From positions 53,502-109,474 of the forward strand of contig NZ_JEMV01000008.1 in NCBI RefSeq assembly GCF_000588875.1: DNA of 55,973 bases, in the 5' to 3' direction. How positions within the stretch are numbered: the first letter of the stretch is position 1; each line of letters starts with the position of its first letter. A program made the translations under genes and the position numbers. This DNA comes from Sphingobium sp. Ant17 (GTDB taxonomy: Bacteria > Pseudomonadota > Alphaproteobacteria > Sphingomonadales > Sphingomonadaceae). Positions 45,508 to 54,427 of the stretch are shown piece by piece. The notes under the pieces were generated by a model. That model made no database searches. It was not told the DNA's origin and saw only the letters and a program-made list of their open reading frames with translations.

Positions 45508-46854
45508 ATGAGCGACTATGATTTCGACCTTTTCGTCATCGGTGCAGGATCGGGCGGCGTGCGCGCCTCTCGCGTAGCAGCGGGGCATGGCGCAAAGGTC
45601 GCGGGGGCCGAGGAATTTCGCGTCGGCGGCACCTGCGTCATTCGCGGCTGCGTGCCCAAGAAGCTGCTCATCTATGGCTCACATTTCGCCGAAGATCTGA
45701 AGGACGCACGTCGCTTTGGCTGGAACGTGCCCGATTGCGGGTTCGAATGGGCGACGCTGCGCGACAATGTGCTGGGCGAGGTCGACCGGCTCGAAGGTCT
45801 CTATAAAAATACGCTCAGCAGCCACAAGGTCGAGATGATCCCCGAACGCGCGACCGTGACCGGCCCGCACAGCGTCAAGCTCGCCAGCGGCCGCGAAGTC
45901 ACGGCGAAATATATCCTCGTCGCGACCGGAGCCTGGCCGATCCTGCCGGACATCGAAGGCGCGGAATATGGCATCACCTCCAACGAGGTGTTCCATCTCG
46001 ATGAATGCCCCAAGCGCATCGTCATCGTCGGGGGCGGCTATATCGCCAATGAATTTGCCGGCATCTTCCATCAGTTCGGCAGCCATGTGACCATCGTCAA
46101 TCGATCGGGTACGTTGCTGCGCGGCTATGACGAACAGATTCGCGACCGGCTGCTCCAGATTTCCATGACCAAGGGGATTAATTTCCGCTTCAACGCGCAG
46201 ATGGAGAAGATCGAGAAGAATGAAGACGGCACGCTCTGCGTCCGCTTCAAGGATGGTGATCCGGTCGCGGCCGATGTCGTGCTGTTCGCTACCGGGCGCA
46301 GGCCGCACACTGAAGGCCTCGGGTTGGACAGCGCGGGCGTTGATCTGGCCGACAATGGCGCGATCAAGGTCGACGAGTATAGCCGCTCCAGTTGTGAAAG
46401 CATCTATGCGGTGGGCGATGTGACCGACCGGCTGCAACTGACCCCGGTCGCGATTCGTGAAGGCCATGCCTTTGCCGACACGGTGTTCGGCGATAATCCG
46501 CGCACGGTCGATTATGACTGCGTGCCCTCGGCCGTGTTCAGCCATCCACCCTTGGCAGGCGTCGGCCTCACCGAAGCGCAGGCCAAGAACAAGCTGGGCA
46601 CGGTGCGGGTCTATACATCTGATTTCCGGCCGATGAAATATGTGCTGGCAGGCCGTGAGGAGCGGGCGCTCTACAAGATGATCGTGGACGCGACGACGAA
46701 CAAGGTGGTCGGCCTGCACATGATTGGTCCTGACGCGCCGGAAATATTGCAGGCTGCGGCCGTCGCGGTGAAAGCGGGCCTCACCAAGCAGGATTTCGAC
46801 GACACCGTCGCGCTGCACCCCAGCATGGCCGAAGAGTTGGTGCTGTTGAAATAG
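45508..46854 (+). CDS. gor: Glutathione-disulfide reductase
   Basis: The 448-residue flavoprotein reduces oxidised glutathione with NADPH. FAD binding is at VIGAGSGGVRASRVAA, the redox-active pair is in GGTCVIRGCVPKKL, the NAD(P) motif is IVIVGGGYIANEFAGIF, and the C-terminal His is in VALHPSMAEELVLL. The Cys-x4-Cys arrangement and the sequence around GSGGVRASR favour glutathione reductase over dihydrolipoamide dehydrogenase. This matters because the adjacent E2/E1 genes lack an E3 gene. GGAGG is upstream of the ATG. Confidence 0.92.
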   Translation: MSDYDFDLFVIGAGSGGVRASRVAAGHGAKVAGAEEFRVGGTCVIRGCVPKKLLIYGSHFAEDLKDARRFGWNVPDCGFEWATLRDNVLGEVDRLEGLYKNTLSSHKVEMIPERATVTGPHSVKLASGREVTAKYILVATGAWPILPDIEGAEYGITSNEVFHLDECPKRIVIVGGGYIANEFAGIFHQFGSHVTIVNRSGTLLRGYDEQIRDRLLQISMTKGINFRFNAQMEKIEKNEDGTLCVRFKDGDPVAADVVLFATGRRPHTEGLGLDSAGVDLADNGAIKVDEYSRSSCESIYAVGDVTDRLQLTPVAIREGHAFADTVFGDNPRTVDYDCVPSAVFSHPPLAGVGLTEAQAKNKLGTVRVYTSDFRPMKYVLAGREERALYKMIVDATTNKVVGLHMIGPDAPEILQAAAVAVKAGLTKQDFDDTVALHPSMAEELVLLK

Positions 46855-46869
46855 ACAGGATGCATGCGT

Positions 46870-46901
46870 GAATGCCTCTCCCCGCCAAGGGAGAGGCATT
46901 C
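46870..46901. terminator. Stem-loop between convergent gor and E2 genes
   Basis: GAATGCCTCTCCC (46870-46882) pairs perfectly with its complement at 46889-46901 across a 6-base loop. There is no clear T-run on either side, so it is a likely but not classical bidirectional terminator. Confidence 0.6.
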
Positions 46902-46907
46902 GCGTGA

Positions 46908-48356
46908 CTACCCCACCAACAGAGTTGGTTGCTCGATCAATCCCTTGAGCGTGCGCATGAAGTCTGCGCCCACCGCACCGTCGATCGCGCGATGATCGCA
47001 GGACAGGGAGAGCTGGACGATGGTGGCGAAGGCGAGGGCGTTGCCGATTTCGATCGGTTGGCGACTGCCCGCGCCCACGGCCAGGATCGCCCCCTGCGGC
47101 GGGTTGATGATCGCATCGAACTGGTCGATGCCGAACATGCCGAGGTTGCTGATCGAAAAGCTGCCGCCCTGAAACTCGTCCGGTTGCAGCTTGCCGGTGC
47201 GGGCCTTGTCGGCCAGCGCCTTCACCGTGCGCGAAATGGCGGCGACGGAGAGGGTGTCAGCGCCTTTCACGATCGGGGTGATGAGGCCCTTGTCGGTCGC
47301 CACGGCGACGGCGATGTCGGCGCTGGCGAAGCGATGGATCTCATCGCCATGGACCTGCACATTCACATCGGGATGCCGCGCGAGCGCCAGGGCGCAGGCG
47401 CGCACGAGATAGTCGTTGATGCTGGGCGCTTCGCCGGTCGCCGCCTTCGCCTGCGCGCGCAGGCCCAGGATCGCGTCGATCCTGACGGCCGAGCGCAGGT
47501 AGAAATGCGGGATAGTCGATTTGCTGTGGCTCAGCGCCTTGGCGATGGCCTTGCGCATCGGCGACATTTTGACGATTTCCGTGCTGCCTGCGGCCGGGCG
47601 GGCGAAATCGACTGCTGCCGGGGCAGGGGATGCAGCGGCGGGGGCTTCCATGGGCTTGACCCTGGCCAACACGTCGGCTTTGCCGATCCGGCCCTTGGGG
47701 CCTGTGCCGGTCAGGCCATTGAGGTCCACACCATGTTGCACCGCCAGGCGCTTGGCGAGCGGGCTGGCGAAAACCTCGCCCAAGGCGTTGCCGACCGGGG
47801 TCAGATCCACCGTTGCGCCGCCGCCGACAGCGACCGGGGGCAGGCTGGCCTGCTGCACGTCCTGAAAGGTCAGGCGACCATTGGGACCGGAGCCGGTGAG
47901 CGCGGTGATGTCCACGCCGTTCGCCTGCGCGAAGGCGCGGGCGGCAGGGCTGATATTCGCATCGTCGGCGATGGCGACCTGTGGTGCCGGTTCCGGTTGA
48001 GGTTCAGGGGCGGCGGGCGGCGGGGCCGCACCAGCCTTGGACGCGACCTTGGTATCAGCGGGCTTGAACCCGGCGACAAAGGCATCGACCTCGTCGGCGC
48101 TGACGTCATCGTCAGGCCCGGCCAACACGGCGATCAGTTCGCCGACGGCATAGCTGTTGCCCTGCTGGGCGATCAGGCGCGGGAACATCCCGTCAGCCTC
48201 GGCCTCGATCTCGTTGGTAATCTTGTCGGTTTCGATGAGCGCGAGCAGGTCGCCCTTTTTGAACGGCACGCCTTCGGCGACCATCCATTCGGCAACGACG
48301 CCTTCGGTCATTTCTATGCCCCATTTGGGCATCGCATATGCGCGCAGAGTGGCCAT
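46908..48356 (-). CDS. 2-oxoacid dehydrogenase E2 (dihydrolipoyl acyltransferase) with two E3-binding domains
   Basis: The 482-residue protein has an N-terminal lipoyl domain with the lipoylated Lys in LIETDKITNEIEAE and a Pro/Ala-rich linker. Two peripheral subunit-binding domains follow (ISPAARAFAQANGVDITALTG and ASPLAKRLAVQHGVDLNGLTG). The catalytic domain has the His in SLSCDHRAIDGAVGADFM. It passes acyl groups from the E1 pair to CoA. Two such binding domains are unusual. E1 beta ends seven bases upstream, and no E3 gene is adjacent. The sequence resembles acetoin dehydrogenase AcoC and related E2 proteins; the exact oxoacid is unknown. Confidence 0.9.
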   Translation of the reverse strand: MATLRAYAMPKWGIEMTEGVVAEWMVAEGVPFKKGDLLALIETDKITNEIEAEADGMFPRLIAQQGNSYAVGELIAVLAGPDDDVSADEVDAFVAGFKPADTKVASKAGAAPPPAAPEPQPEPAPQVAIADDANISPAARAFAQANGVDITALTGSGPNGRLTFQDVQQASLPPVAVGGGATVDLTPVGNALGEVFASPLAKRLAVQHGVDLNGLTGTGPKGRIGKADVLARVKPMEAPAAASPAPAAVDFARPAAGSTEIVKMSPMRKAIAKALSHSKSTIPHFYLRSAVRIDAILGLRAQAKAATGEAPSINDYLVRACALALARHPDVNVQVHGDEIHRFASADIAVAVATDKGLITPIVKGADTLSVAAISRTVKALADKARTGKLQPDEFQGGSFSISNLGMFGIDQFDAIINPPQGAILAVGAGSRQPIEIGNALAFATIVQLSLSCDHRAIDGAVGADFMRTLKGLIEQPTLLVG

Positions 48357-48363
48357 GATATGC

Positions 48364-49380
48364 TTATCCCCGCCGATAGGATAGGAGCTGCACCGCCGCC
48401 GCCACGATCTTGTCGGGCGAGGGCAGATAGGCGGTTTCAAGTTCCCGTGCGAAGGGGACGGGGCTGTGCGGCGGCGTCACCATCTCGATCGGCGCCTTGA
48501 GCGAAGCGAACGCCTTTTGCGCCACCAGCGCCGACAGGTCGGTCGCAAAGGAGCAGCGCGGCGGGGCTTCGTCGACGATCAGCAGGCGGCCGGTCCGCTC
48601 GACACTGTCGAGGATCGCCTCGACGTCCAGCGGGCTGGTGGTGCGCAGGTCGAGCAGGTCGCAACCGATGCCATCCCGGGCAAGCTGCGCCGCCGCCTTT
48701 TCGGCAAAGCCCACCATCATGCCGGTGGCGAGGATTGTGATGTCGTCGCCTTGCGTCACCTGCCGGGCATGGCCGAAGGGGATAGTATAGTCGCCATCGG
48801 GCACTTCCCCCTTCACGCCATAGAGCGCCTTATGTTCAAGGAAGATCACCGGGTCGTCGTCGCGGATCGCCTGGGTCAACAGCCCCTTGGTATCGGCGGG
48901 GGTGGAGGGCATGACCACCTTCAGCCCCGGCATGGCGGTGACGAACTGGTGGATCACCTGGCTATGCTGGGGCGCGGCGTTGAAACCCGCGCCATAAGGC
49001 ATGCGGATGACCAGCGGGCATTTGGACTTGCCGCCGAACATGTAGCGGAACTTGGCCGCCTGGTTCCAGATCTGGTCCATGCACACGCCGATAAAGTCGG
49101 CGAACATGATTTCGGCGATGGCGCGCTTGCCGGTCAGCGCCGCACCCGACGCCGCGCCGATGATGGCGCTTTCCGAAATGGGGGTGTCGATCACGCGGTC
49201 TGAACCATATTTGGCCCATAGCCCGCCCGACGTGCCCCATATGCCGCCGATCGCTTCGGGGCCGCCGGGTGCGCCATGACCGCCGACAATATCCTCGCCC
49301 AGCATGATGACGCTGTCGTCCCGTTCCATTTCCGCATCGATCGTGTCGCGAATGACGTCGCGGATCATCTTGATAGCCAT
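48364..49380 (-). CDS. 2-oxoacid dehydrogenase E1 component, beta subunit
   Basis: The 338-residue protein is a transketolase-like pyrimidine-binding subunit (VIMLGEDIVGGHGAPGG, PISESAIIGAASGAAL, RMPYGAGFNAAPQHSQ, then GLLIVDEAPPRCSFATDLSAL-type C-terminal motifs). With the alpha subunit it forms the thiamine-diphosphate decarboxylase, as in acetoin or branched-chain oxoacid dehydrogenases. It lies between E1 alpha and E2 in the same direction with short gaps. Confidence 0.93.
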   Translation of the reverse strand: MAIKMIRDVIRDTIDAEMERDDSVIMLGEDIVGGHGAPGGPEAIGGIWGTSGGLWAKYGSDRVIDTPISESAIIGAASGAALTGKRAIAEIMFADFIGVCMDQIWNQAAKFRYMFGGKSKCPLVIRMPYGAGFNAAPQHSQVIHQFVTAMPGLKVVMPSTPADTKGLLTQAIRDDDPVIFLEHKALYGVKGEVPDGDYTIPFGHARQVTQGDDITILATGMMVGFAEKAAAQLARDGIGCDLLDLRTTSPLDVEAILDSVERTGRLLIVDEAPPRCSFATDLSALVAQKAFASLKAPIEMVTPPHSPVPFARELETAYLPSPDKIVAAAVQLLSYRRG

Positions 49381-49398
49381 GTGTCGATCCCTCTGGCG

Positions 49399-50361
49399 TC
49401 AGTAGCTGATATAGACGTCTTCCAGGACGTCTGCAGCGGTGGGGCGGGCGGCGGTCTGCGCTTCGGCAACCGCGCGGTCGATGAGGTCGGTGACTTCGGC
49501 ATCGACCGCGTCGAGTTCGGCCCCGTCGAGTAGCTTGGCTTCGGTGACCCGCGTACGGAAGGTCTTGAGACAGTCGCGTTCCTCGCGGATGCGGTCGAGT
49601 TCGCCGGGGCCGCGATAACGCTGCGGATCGCCCTCAAAATGGCCGTAGAAACGCTCGCAATCCAGCTCGATCGAGGCGGGGCCGTTGCCCGCTTTGCAAT
49701 AGTCGATCAGCTCGCGCATCGCGTCATAGACGCTGAAGAAATCGATGCCGTTGGCCTTGATCGCCTTCATGCCGAAGGCGGCGGAGCGGACGGTCATGCT
49801 TTCCGCCCCGACCGCATAGGCTTCGCCGGTATGTTCGGAATAATGGTTGTTTTCGAACACGAAGATGACCGGCAGTTTCAGCACCACCGCCATGTTCATC
49901 GCTTCAAAGGTCGTGCCCTGGTTGCAGGCGCCATCGCCCGAAAAGGCGATGGAGACGGTGCCATTGCTCTTGGCGGTGATGCCAGCGCCCACCGCGATCG
50001 GCGCGCCCGCGCCGACGATGCCGTTCGCGCCGAGCATGCCGACGCCGACATCGGCGATGTGCATCGATCCGCTCTTGCCCTTGCACAGGCCATCGCGCGA
50101 TCCGTAAATCTCCTTCATCATTGCCATGACGTCGCAGCCCTTGGCGATGCAATGGCCGTGGCCCCGGTGGGTCGAGATGATATAGTCGGTTGGTCCCAGA
50201 TGCTCGCACACGCCCACGGCGCAGGCTTCTTGGCCCGCATAGAGATGGGTGAAGCCGGCGATTTCGCCCAGCGCGATTTCATCGTGCAGGCGCTCTTCGA
50301 ACAGGCGGATCGTCTTCATCTGACGATAGGCCCGGATCAATGCCTCGCGGCTCAATTGCAT
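49399..50361 (-). CDS. 2-oxoacid dehydrogenase E1 component, alpha subunit
   Basis: The 320-residue protein has the thiamine diphosphate motif (FSGDGACNQGTTFEAMNMA ending in ENNHYSEHTG) and the HRGHGHCIAKGCDVMAMM and GKSGSMHIADVGVGMLGANG segments of E1 alpha. Its small size and GKSGSMH pattern resemble acetoin dehydrogenase AcoA. The upstream acyl-CoA dehydrogenase gene ends about 35 bases before it, so they are probably one transcript. The substrate may be a 2-oxoacid or acyloin made by the acyl-CoA genes in this cluster; that is inference. Confidence 0.93.
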   Translation of the reverse strand: MQLSREALIRAYRQMKTIRLFEERLHDEIALGEIAGFTHLYAGQEACAVGVCEHLGPTDYIISTHRGHGHCIAKGCDVMAMMKEIYGSRDGLCKGKSGSMHIADVGVGMLGANGIVGAGAPIAVGAGITAKSNGTVSIAFSGDGACNQGTTFEAMNMAVVLKLPVIFVFENNHYSEHTGEAYAVGAESMTVRSAAFGMKAIKANGIDFFSVYDAMRELIDYCKAGNGPASIELDCERFYGHFEGDPQRYRGPGELDRIREERDCLKTFRTRVTEAKLLDGAELDAVDAEVTDLIDRAVAEAQTAARPTAADVLEDVYISY

Positions 50362-50395
50362 CTATTCTCTCCTGGTCGATCGACTCCGGTGGCGG

Positions 50396-51604
50396 TCACA
50401 GCCCCAGCACCGTTTTGGCTATGATATTGCGTTGAACCTCATTGGTCCCGCCAAAGATGGTCCAGGCGCGCGAATTAAGATAGCGCGGCGCGGCAAGTTG
50501 CGCGGGCTTGCCATGCAGGGCAGGCGGCGCCTGATTGCCGTAGAGCGGCCGCTGTTCCTCCAGCGCGATGCCGGCATAGCCGTACAACTGGACCGCGAGG
50601 CCATCGACCTGCTGGCGCAGGGTAGAGGCGACCAGCTTGGACAGCGAGGTTTGCGGGCCGGGCGGCAAGCCCTTGGCCATTTCGGCGAGCACCCGCATCT
50701 CGGTCATTTCCAGCGCCTGCGCCTCCAGTTCCGCGCGGGCGAGGCGGGCCATGTAGAGCGGATCGTCGGCCATGCAGCCGCCCTTGCCGTCGGGTTCGGT
50801 CAGGGCAGCGGTGCGCAGCTTGGCGATGTCCGACAGCAATTTGGGCGCGTGGCAGGCCCCGCCCCGCTCATTTTCGAGCAGGAATTTGGCGATGGTCCAG
50901 CCTTGGCCTTCTTCGCCCACCAGATGATCAAGTGGGGTCACGGCATCGTCGAGATAAACTTCGTTCACCTCATGGTCGCCCGCCAGGCCCATGATCGGCC
51001 GCACTTCGATGCCGGGCTGGGCCATGTCGATCAGCAGGAAGCTGATCGCGCGCTGCGGTTTGGCGGTCGGGTCGGTCTTGGCCAGGCAGAAGATGTGCGA
51101 GGCGTGATGCGCGTGCGTGGTCCACAGCTTGCGGCCGTTGACGACATAATGGCCATCCTTGCGCTCCGCGCGCGTCTTGAGGCTGGCAAGGTCGGAGCCG
51201 GAGCCGGGCTCGGAGAAGCCCTGGCACCAGAAATCGGTGCCATCCAGGATGCGGGGCAGGAAATAGGCTTTCTGCTCGTCAGTGCCGAAATGGCAGATGA
51301 CCGGGCCGAGCAGCTTGAGGCTCAAGACCGGCAGGCTGGGCGCGTCAGCGAGCGCACATTCCTTTTCGAAGATATAGCGCTGGATCGGCGTCCAGCCGGT
51401 GCCGCCGCAATCGGTCGGCCAATTATAGGCGAGCCAGCCCTTGGCGCGCAGGATCGCCTGCCACTCGCCACCGATGTCGGGTTCCACGAACACGCCGGGC
51501 GTCGCGCGCATGCCTTCGCGCAGATGCTGGGGCAGATTATCGTCGAGGAAGCGGCGGACTTCGGCGCGAAAGGCCTGATCCTGAGGGGAGAAATCAAGGT
51601 CCAT
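50396..51604 (-). CDS. Acyl-CoA dehydrogenase family protein
   Basis: The 402-residue flavoprotein has an N-terminal ACAD domain (LDFSPQDQAFRAEVRRFL), the mid-domain CQGFSEPGSGSDLASLKTRA, the YVVNGRKLWTTHAHHASHIF segment, and the C-terminal helical region ending INVQRNIIAKTVLGL-like (FGGTNEVQRNIIAKTVLGL). It should oxidise an acyl-CoA at the alpha-beta bond and pass electrons to ETF. The sequence resembles the longer subunits of two-subunit ACADs for steroid or branched side chains. A shorter ACAD is encoded divergently at 54428. Confidence 0.93.
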   Translation of the reverse strand: MDLDFSPQDQAFRAEVRRFLDDNLPQHLREGMRATPGVFVEPDIGGEWQAILRAKGWLAYNWPTDCGGTGWTPIQRYIFEKECALADAPSLPVLSLKLLGPVICHFGTDEQKAYFLPRILDGTDFWCQGFSEPGSGSDLASLKTRAERKDGHYVVNGRKLWTTHAHHASHIFCLAKTDPTAKPQRAISFLLIDMAQPGIEVRPIMGLAGDHEVNEVYLDDAVTPLDHLVGEEGQGWTIAKFLLENERGGACHAPKLLSDIAKLRTAALTEPDGKGGCMADDPLYMARLARAELEAQALEMTEMRVLAEMAKGLPPGPQTSLSKLVASTLRQQVDGLAVQLYGYAGIALEEQRPLYGNQAPPALHGKPAQLAAPRYLNSRAWTIFGGTNEVQRNIIAKTVLGL

Positions 51605-51605
51605 C

Positions 51606-52750
51606 TTATCGTTCCAAAATGGTCACGCCGGAAATGCCGGGCGCGCCGTAAACATGGGAATAGGCCGTGCGCGGATCGCCGGGCACTTGCCGCCCGCCGC
51701 CAAGCCCGCGCAGTTGCAGCGCATTTTCATAGACCTGGCGCAGGCCCGACGCGCCGATCGGCTCGCCACAGGCGAGGCACCCGCCATCGGTGTTGACCGG
51801 CAGGCGACCGTCGACATTGGTCCAGCCATTGGCCAGCCATTCTTCCTGGTCGCCATCGGCGCAAAAGCCGTTTTCGGCCATGTGCATGATTTCCGCGCCG
51901 GATTCGGTGTCCTGCAATTGCGCGAGGTCGACATCTTCCGGGCCGATGCCTGCCATCTCATAGGCCGCCTTGCTGGCGAGCAGGGTCGGCGCGCCGCCGC
52001 GTTCTATGTCCATCGACGGGGCGAAGACCTCGAACGATCCGGGCGGGCGGGTGCGGATGACCGCGGCCTTGATCCGCACCTGATCACGGCCCAGTTCGCG
52101 CGCCTTCTTGGCGCTGGCCAGCACCAGCGCTACGCCGCCTTCGGCGGGCGAGCAAAACATATATTTGGTCAGCGGATCGCTGATCATCGGGGCATTGAGG
52201 ATGGTGTCGAGATCGACCGGCGACCGTCGCCAGGCATGGTCGGCATGGACCGCGTTGCGAAACGCCTTTTCCGCGACGCGGCCGAGCGAGGTCGGGCTGA
52301 TGCCGTGCAGCGCCATATAGCGTTGCAGCTTCATCGCGAAGAACTGCGTCGTGACCATGAAGCCCGCTTCGCCATACCATTCGGGCAAGCTATATTCGGC
52401 GGGCATGGCGTTGAAAGCACCGCGCGGATGCTTGTCGAAACCGATGGCGATGCCGACATCATGCGCGCCCGACGCGATCGCTTGCCAGGAACCGATCAGC
52501 GCCGATCCGCCGGTGGCGCAGCCATTTTTGACGTTGATGAAGGGCAGCCCGGTTAGCCCCAGTTCGTTGACGATCGTGTCGGCATTGCCCGCCGAATCCG
52601 ACCCGCCGAACCCGAACTGCATGTCGGGCCAGGCAAGCCCTGCGTCGGCCATGGCGGCGCGGGCGGCGTTGGCTCCCTGTTGCAGGCCGCTCAGGCTTCG
52701 GTGCGGCCAAAGGGGTGGATGCCGATCCCGACGATATAGACGTCCTGCAT
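51606..52750 (-). pseudogene. Thiolase-like / lipid-transfer protein, frameshifted near the 5' end (probable sequence error)
   Basis: The protein belongs to the SCP-x/Ltp thiolase-like family. The catalytic-type Cys is in NVKNGCATGGSALIGSW. The C-terminal motif reads CGEPIGASGLRQVYE, with Glu where classical thiolases have His, so a thiolase or an aldolase (Ltp2-like) is possible. The natural start is an ATG at 52750 (MQDVYIVGIGIHPFGRTE). The frame is broken near 52695, where one base is missing from a GG/CC run; restoring it reads GRTEGLSGLQQGANAARAA and gives 381 residues. The DUF35 gene is directly upstream, the usual partner of such proteins. Confidence 0.85.
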
Positions 52751-52753
52751 CGC

Positions 52754-53158
52754 TCAGGCCTCCGTGGTGGGGGTGAAGGCGTAGAGGCGGATCGCATCGC
52801 CATTGGCGGCGGCGGCGAAGTCGGTCGTGACCAGCTTCATCGCCATGCCGATCGTCAGGCTATCGAAGTCCGCGCCGACGATCTGCGTTTCTACGATCGT
52901 CGCACCCGGCAGTTCGACATAGCCGATGGCGAAGGGGGTGAAATCCTCCGGCCCGATATAGGGCGGCGATTTGGGGCGGAAGCGCTGGACCGTCCAGGAC
53001 CAGAGCGTGCCCCGGCGCGGCAGGTCGATCGCCTCCCAGCGCGCGGCATCGTCCGGGCAGGGAAAGACGACCCGCCCCGTATCCCGGTGCCGCCCGCCGA
53101 TCAGGGTCGGTTCGGGTGTTTCCCGGAACAGTCCCTGCGCTATCGCTGATGCGCCCAA
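52754..53158 (-). CDS. DUF35 OB-fold acyl-CoA-associated protein
   Basis: The 134-residue protein is of the OB-fold/DUF35 type that partners thiolase-like or aldolase proteins (for example ChsH2 with Ltp2). The start region IAQGLFRETPEPTLIGGRHR and the OB strands GTLWSWTVQRFRP and PFAIGYVELPGATIVETQI are visible. Only one Cys (VFPCPDDAA) remains of the zinc ribbon, so zinc binding is probably lost. The start is a TTG at 53158 with GAGAGGG nine bases upstream. It is the first gene of the leftward cluster that runs to E2. Confidence 0.85.
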   Translation of the reverse strand: MGASAIAQGLFRETPEPTLIGGRHRDTGRVVFPCPDDAARWEAIDLPRRGTLWSWTVQRFRPKSPPYIGPEDFTPFAIGYVELPGATIVETQIVGADFDSLTIGMAMKLVTTDFAAAANGDAIRLYAFTPTTEA

Positions 53159-53216
53159 CGTCTAAGCCCTCTCATTCTTGTGTGGGGCCACTATGGGAAG
53201 CGGAACGGGCGAAGGC

Positions 53217-53236
53217 TTCTGTAAGAAAGCATAGGT
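53217..53236 (-). promoter_or_regulatory. Weaker lux-box-like site upstream of the DUF35-to-E2 operon
   Basis: On the minus strand the site begins ACCTATG, ends TACAGAA, and is 20 bases long. The left half agrees with the lux-box left arm and the right half with TACAG. It lies about 58 bases before the DUF35 start, where a LuxR-type activator would act. The symmetry is imperfect, so it is only a candidate. Confidence 0.35.
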
Positions 53237-53263
53237 TGGCAGCATCGTTGGACGCGCGGGCAC

Positions 53264-53296
53264 AAAAAAAAGGGCCAGCCGGTCGCCCGGCTAGCC
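53264..53296 (-). terminator. Rho-independent terminator of the luxR transcript
   Basis: On the minus strand a 10-base-pair stem (GGCTAGCCGG with CCGGCTGGCC, one G-U pair, 4-base loop) is followed by C and eight T. It lies about 25 bases past the luxR stop and separates luxR from the downstream operon, which should therefore have its own promoter. Confidence 0.85.
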
Positions 53297-53321
53297 GTGA
53301 ACTTTCTCAGGGGGAGAAACT

Positions 53322-54216
53322 TTATTTCGCGGCGGCCGACGTCTGCGTTTCGTGCGGCAGATGCGGGACCATGACGGCGGCGACATTGCCGAGATAGCCA
53401 AGCTGCGTCGCCTTGAACACGGTCTGGCTGCGGTTGACCGCCTCCAGTTTGATCGCGGCATTATGGATGTGGAAGCGCACGGTGGCGCAGCTACGGCTGA
53501 GGATCATCGCGATTTCGGCGTCCGTCTTGCCCACCGCCGCCCAGCGCAGACATTCCACTTCACGCTTGGAGAGGCGGCAATTTTTTGGGAATCCACGGGC
53601 GCTGGCTGCTGACGCGGGTATAGCCGTTGACGAAGCGACGGGCATGATATTCGAGCTGGTCGCTATAGAGATCGAACTCGCGCGACAGGTCGTCGCGCTT
53701 GTCGTTGATCGGCGAAAAGCTGATCGCGGCGATCTGACCAAAGGACATATGCACCGGCACGACGATCACCGCCTTGGCATTCACTTCGCCTTCGAAGAGG
53801 CTGAGGTCAATCTGGTCGAGCAGCGGATTGGGCGCGCGGGTATGGATGCCGTGCGCATTGGCCCAGAAGGGTTCATTTTCATAGCGGCAGGCGAAGGGCA
53901 GGGGCGAACTGAGCGCGAGCAGCGGCTTTTGCCACCATTGTTCCTTGGTCGAGGGCCAGCCGAACACGGCGCTGGCCAGCACTTCGCCTTCCGCATCGGT
54001 CATCGGCGATCGCGACGCGATATTGGCGCAGGCCGCGACGCGGAAATTGCCCAGGTCGCGGGCAATATCGCGCAACGCCTCCGCCGCCGGCCTTATGTCG
54101 GCGGGCGCGAAAATAGCGGTTGGAACCTGCCTGCCCGAACGGAAATCGGTCGCCACTTTTGCGGCTTGTCCGGTATCCTTGCGGGGGGCGACGAGCGTGT
54201 CACCTGATCTCTCCAT
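53322..54216 (-). pseudogene. LuxR-family transcriptional regulator, frameshifted (probable sequence error)
   Basis: The N-terminal part is an autoinducer-binding-like domain (FGWPSTKEQWWQKPLL, then FACRYENEPFWANAHG). The C-terminal part is a LuxR helix-turn-helix (LSKREVECLRWAAVGKTDAE and IHNAAIKLEAVNRSQ). They meet at a run of six T on the plus strand (53581-53586); five would give PWIPKNCRLSKREVE and a 297-residue protein. The Asp-Pro of AHL-binding LuxR proteins seems to be Ser-Pro here, so the ligand may not be a standard AHL. No luxI is in the window. It is divergent from an acyl-CoA dehydrogenase across a lux-box. Confidence 0.85.
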
Positions 54217-54258
54217 GGGCCAGATGCTATTATGGGCAGGGGGTGCGGGCAAGCGACA

Positions 54259-54284
54259 AAAACCTATGACTAGCGTTAGGTTTT
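54259..54284. promoter_or_regulatory. Lux-box palindrome between luxR and the divergent acyl-CoA dehydrogenase
   Basis: Arms AAAACCTA (54259-54266) and TAGGTTTT (54277-54284) are perfectly complementary around a 10-base spacer. The core ACCTA-N10-TAGGT has the 20-base length and symmetry of classical lux-boxes (ACCTG-N10-CAGGT). It lies 43 bases before the luxR start and about 143 bases before the acyl-CoA dehydrogenase start, so LuxR could control both. Confidence 0.8.
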
Positions 54285-54427
54285 CGGGGCGCCGGGTGCC
54301 CATGGTGAAACTAGCGGAATATCCAGTCCACGCCCTGCCCGCTGCCCGTGCATAAATGCGTCATGAAACAGCAACAGCCGGACGGCGCAGCGCGCGGTCC
54401 AGCCATGACAATCCGGGGGATGGTGGC

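Noticed and set aside
45508..46854. The reductase next to the E2 gene considered as the missing E3 dihydrolipoamide dehydrogenase
   Set aside because: Its sequence pattern around the FAD and redox motifs is that of glutathione reductase, and it is convergent with, not part of, the E1/E2 operon.
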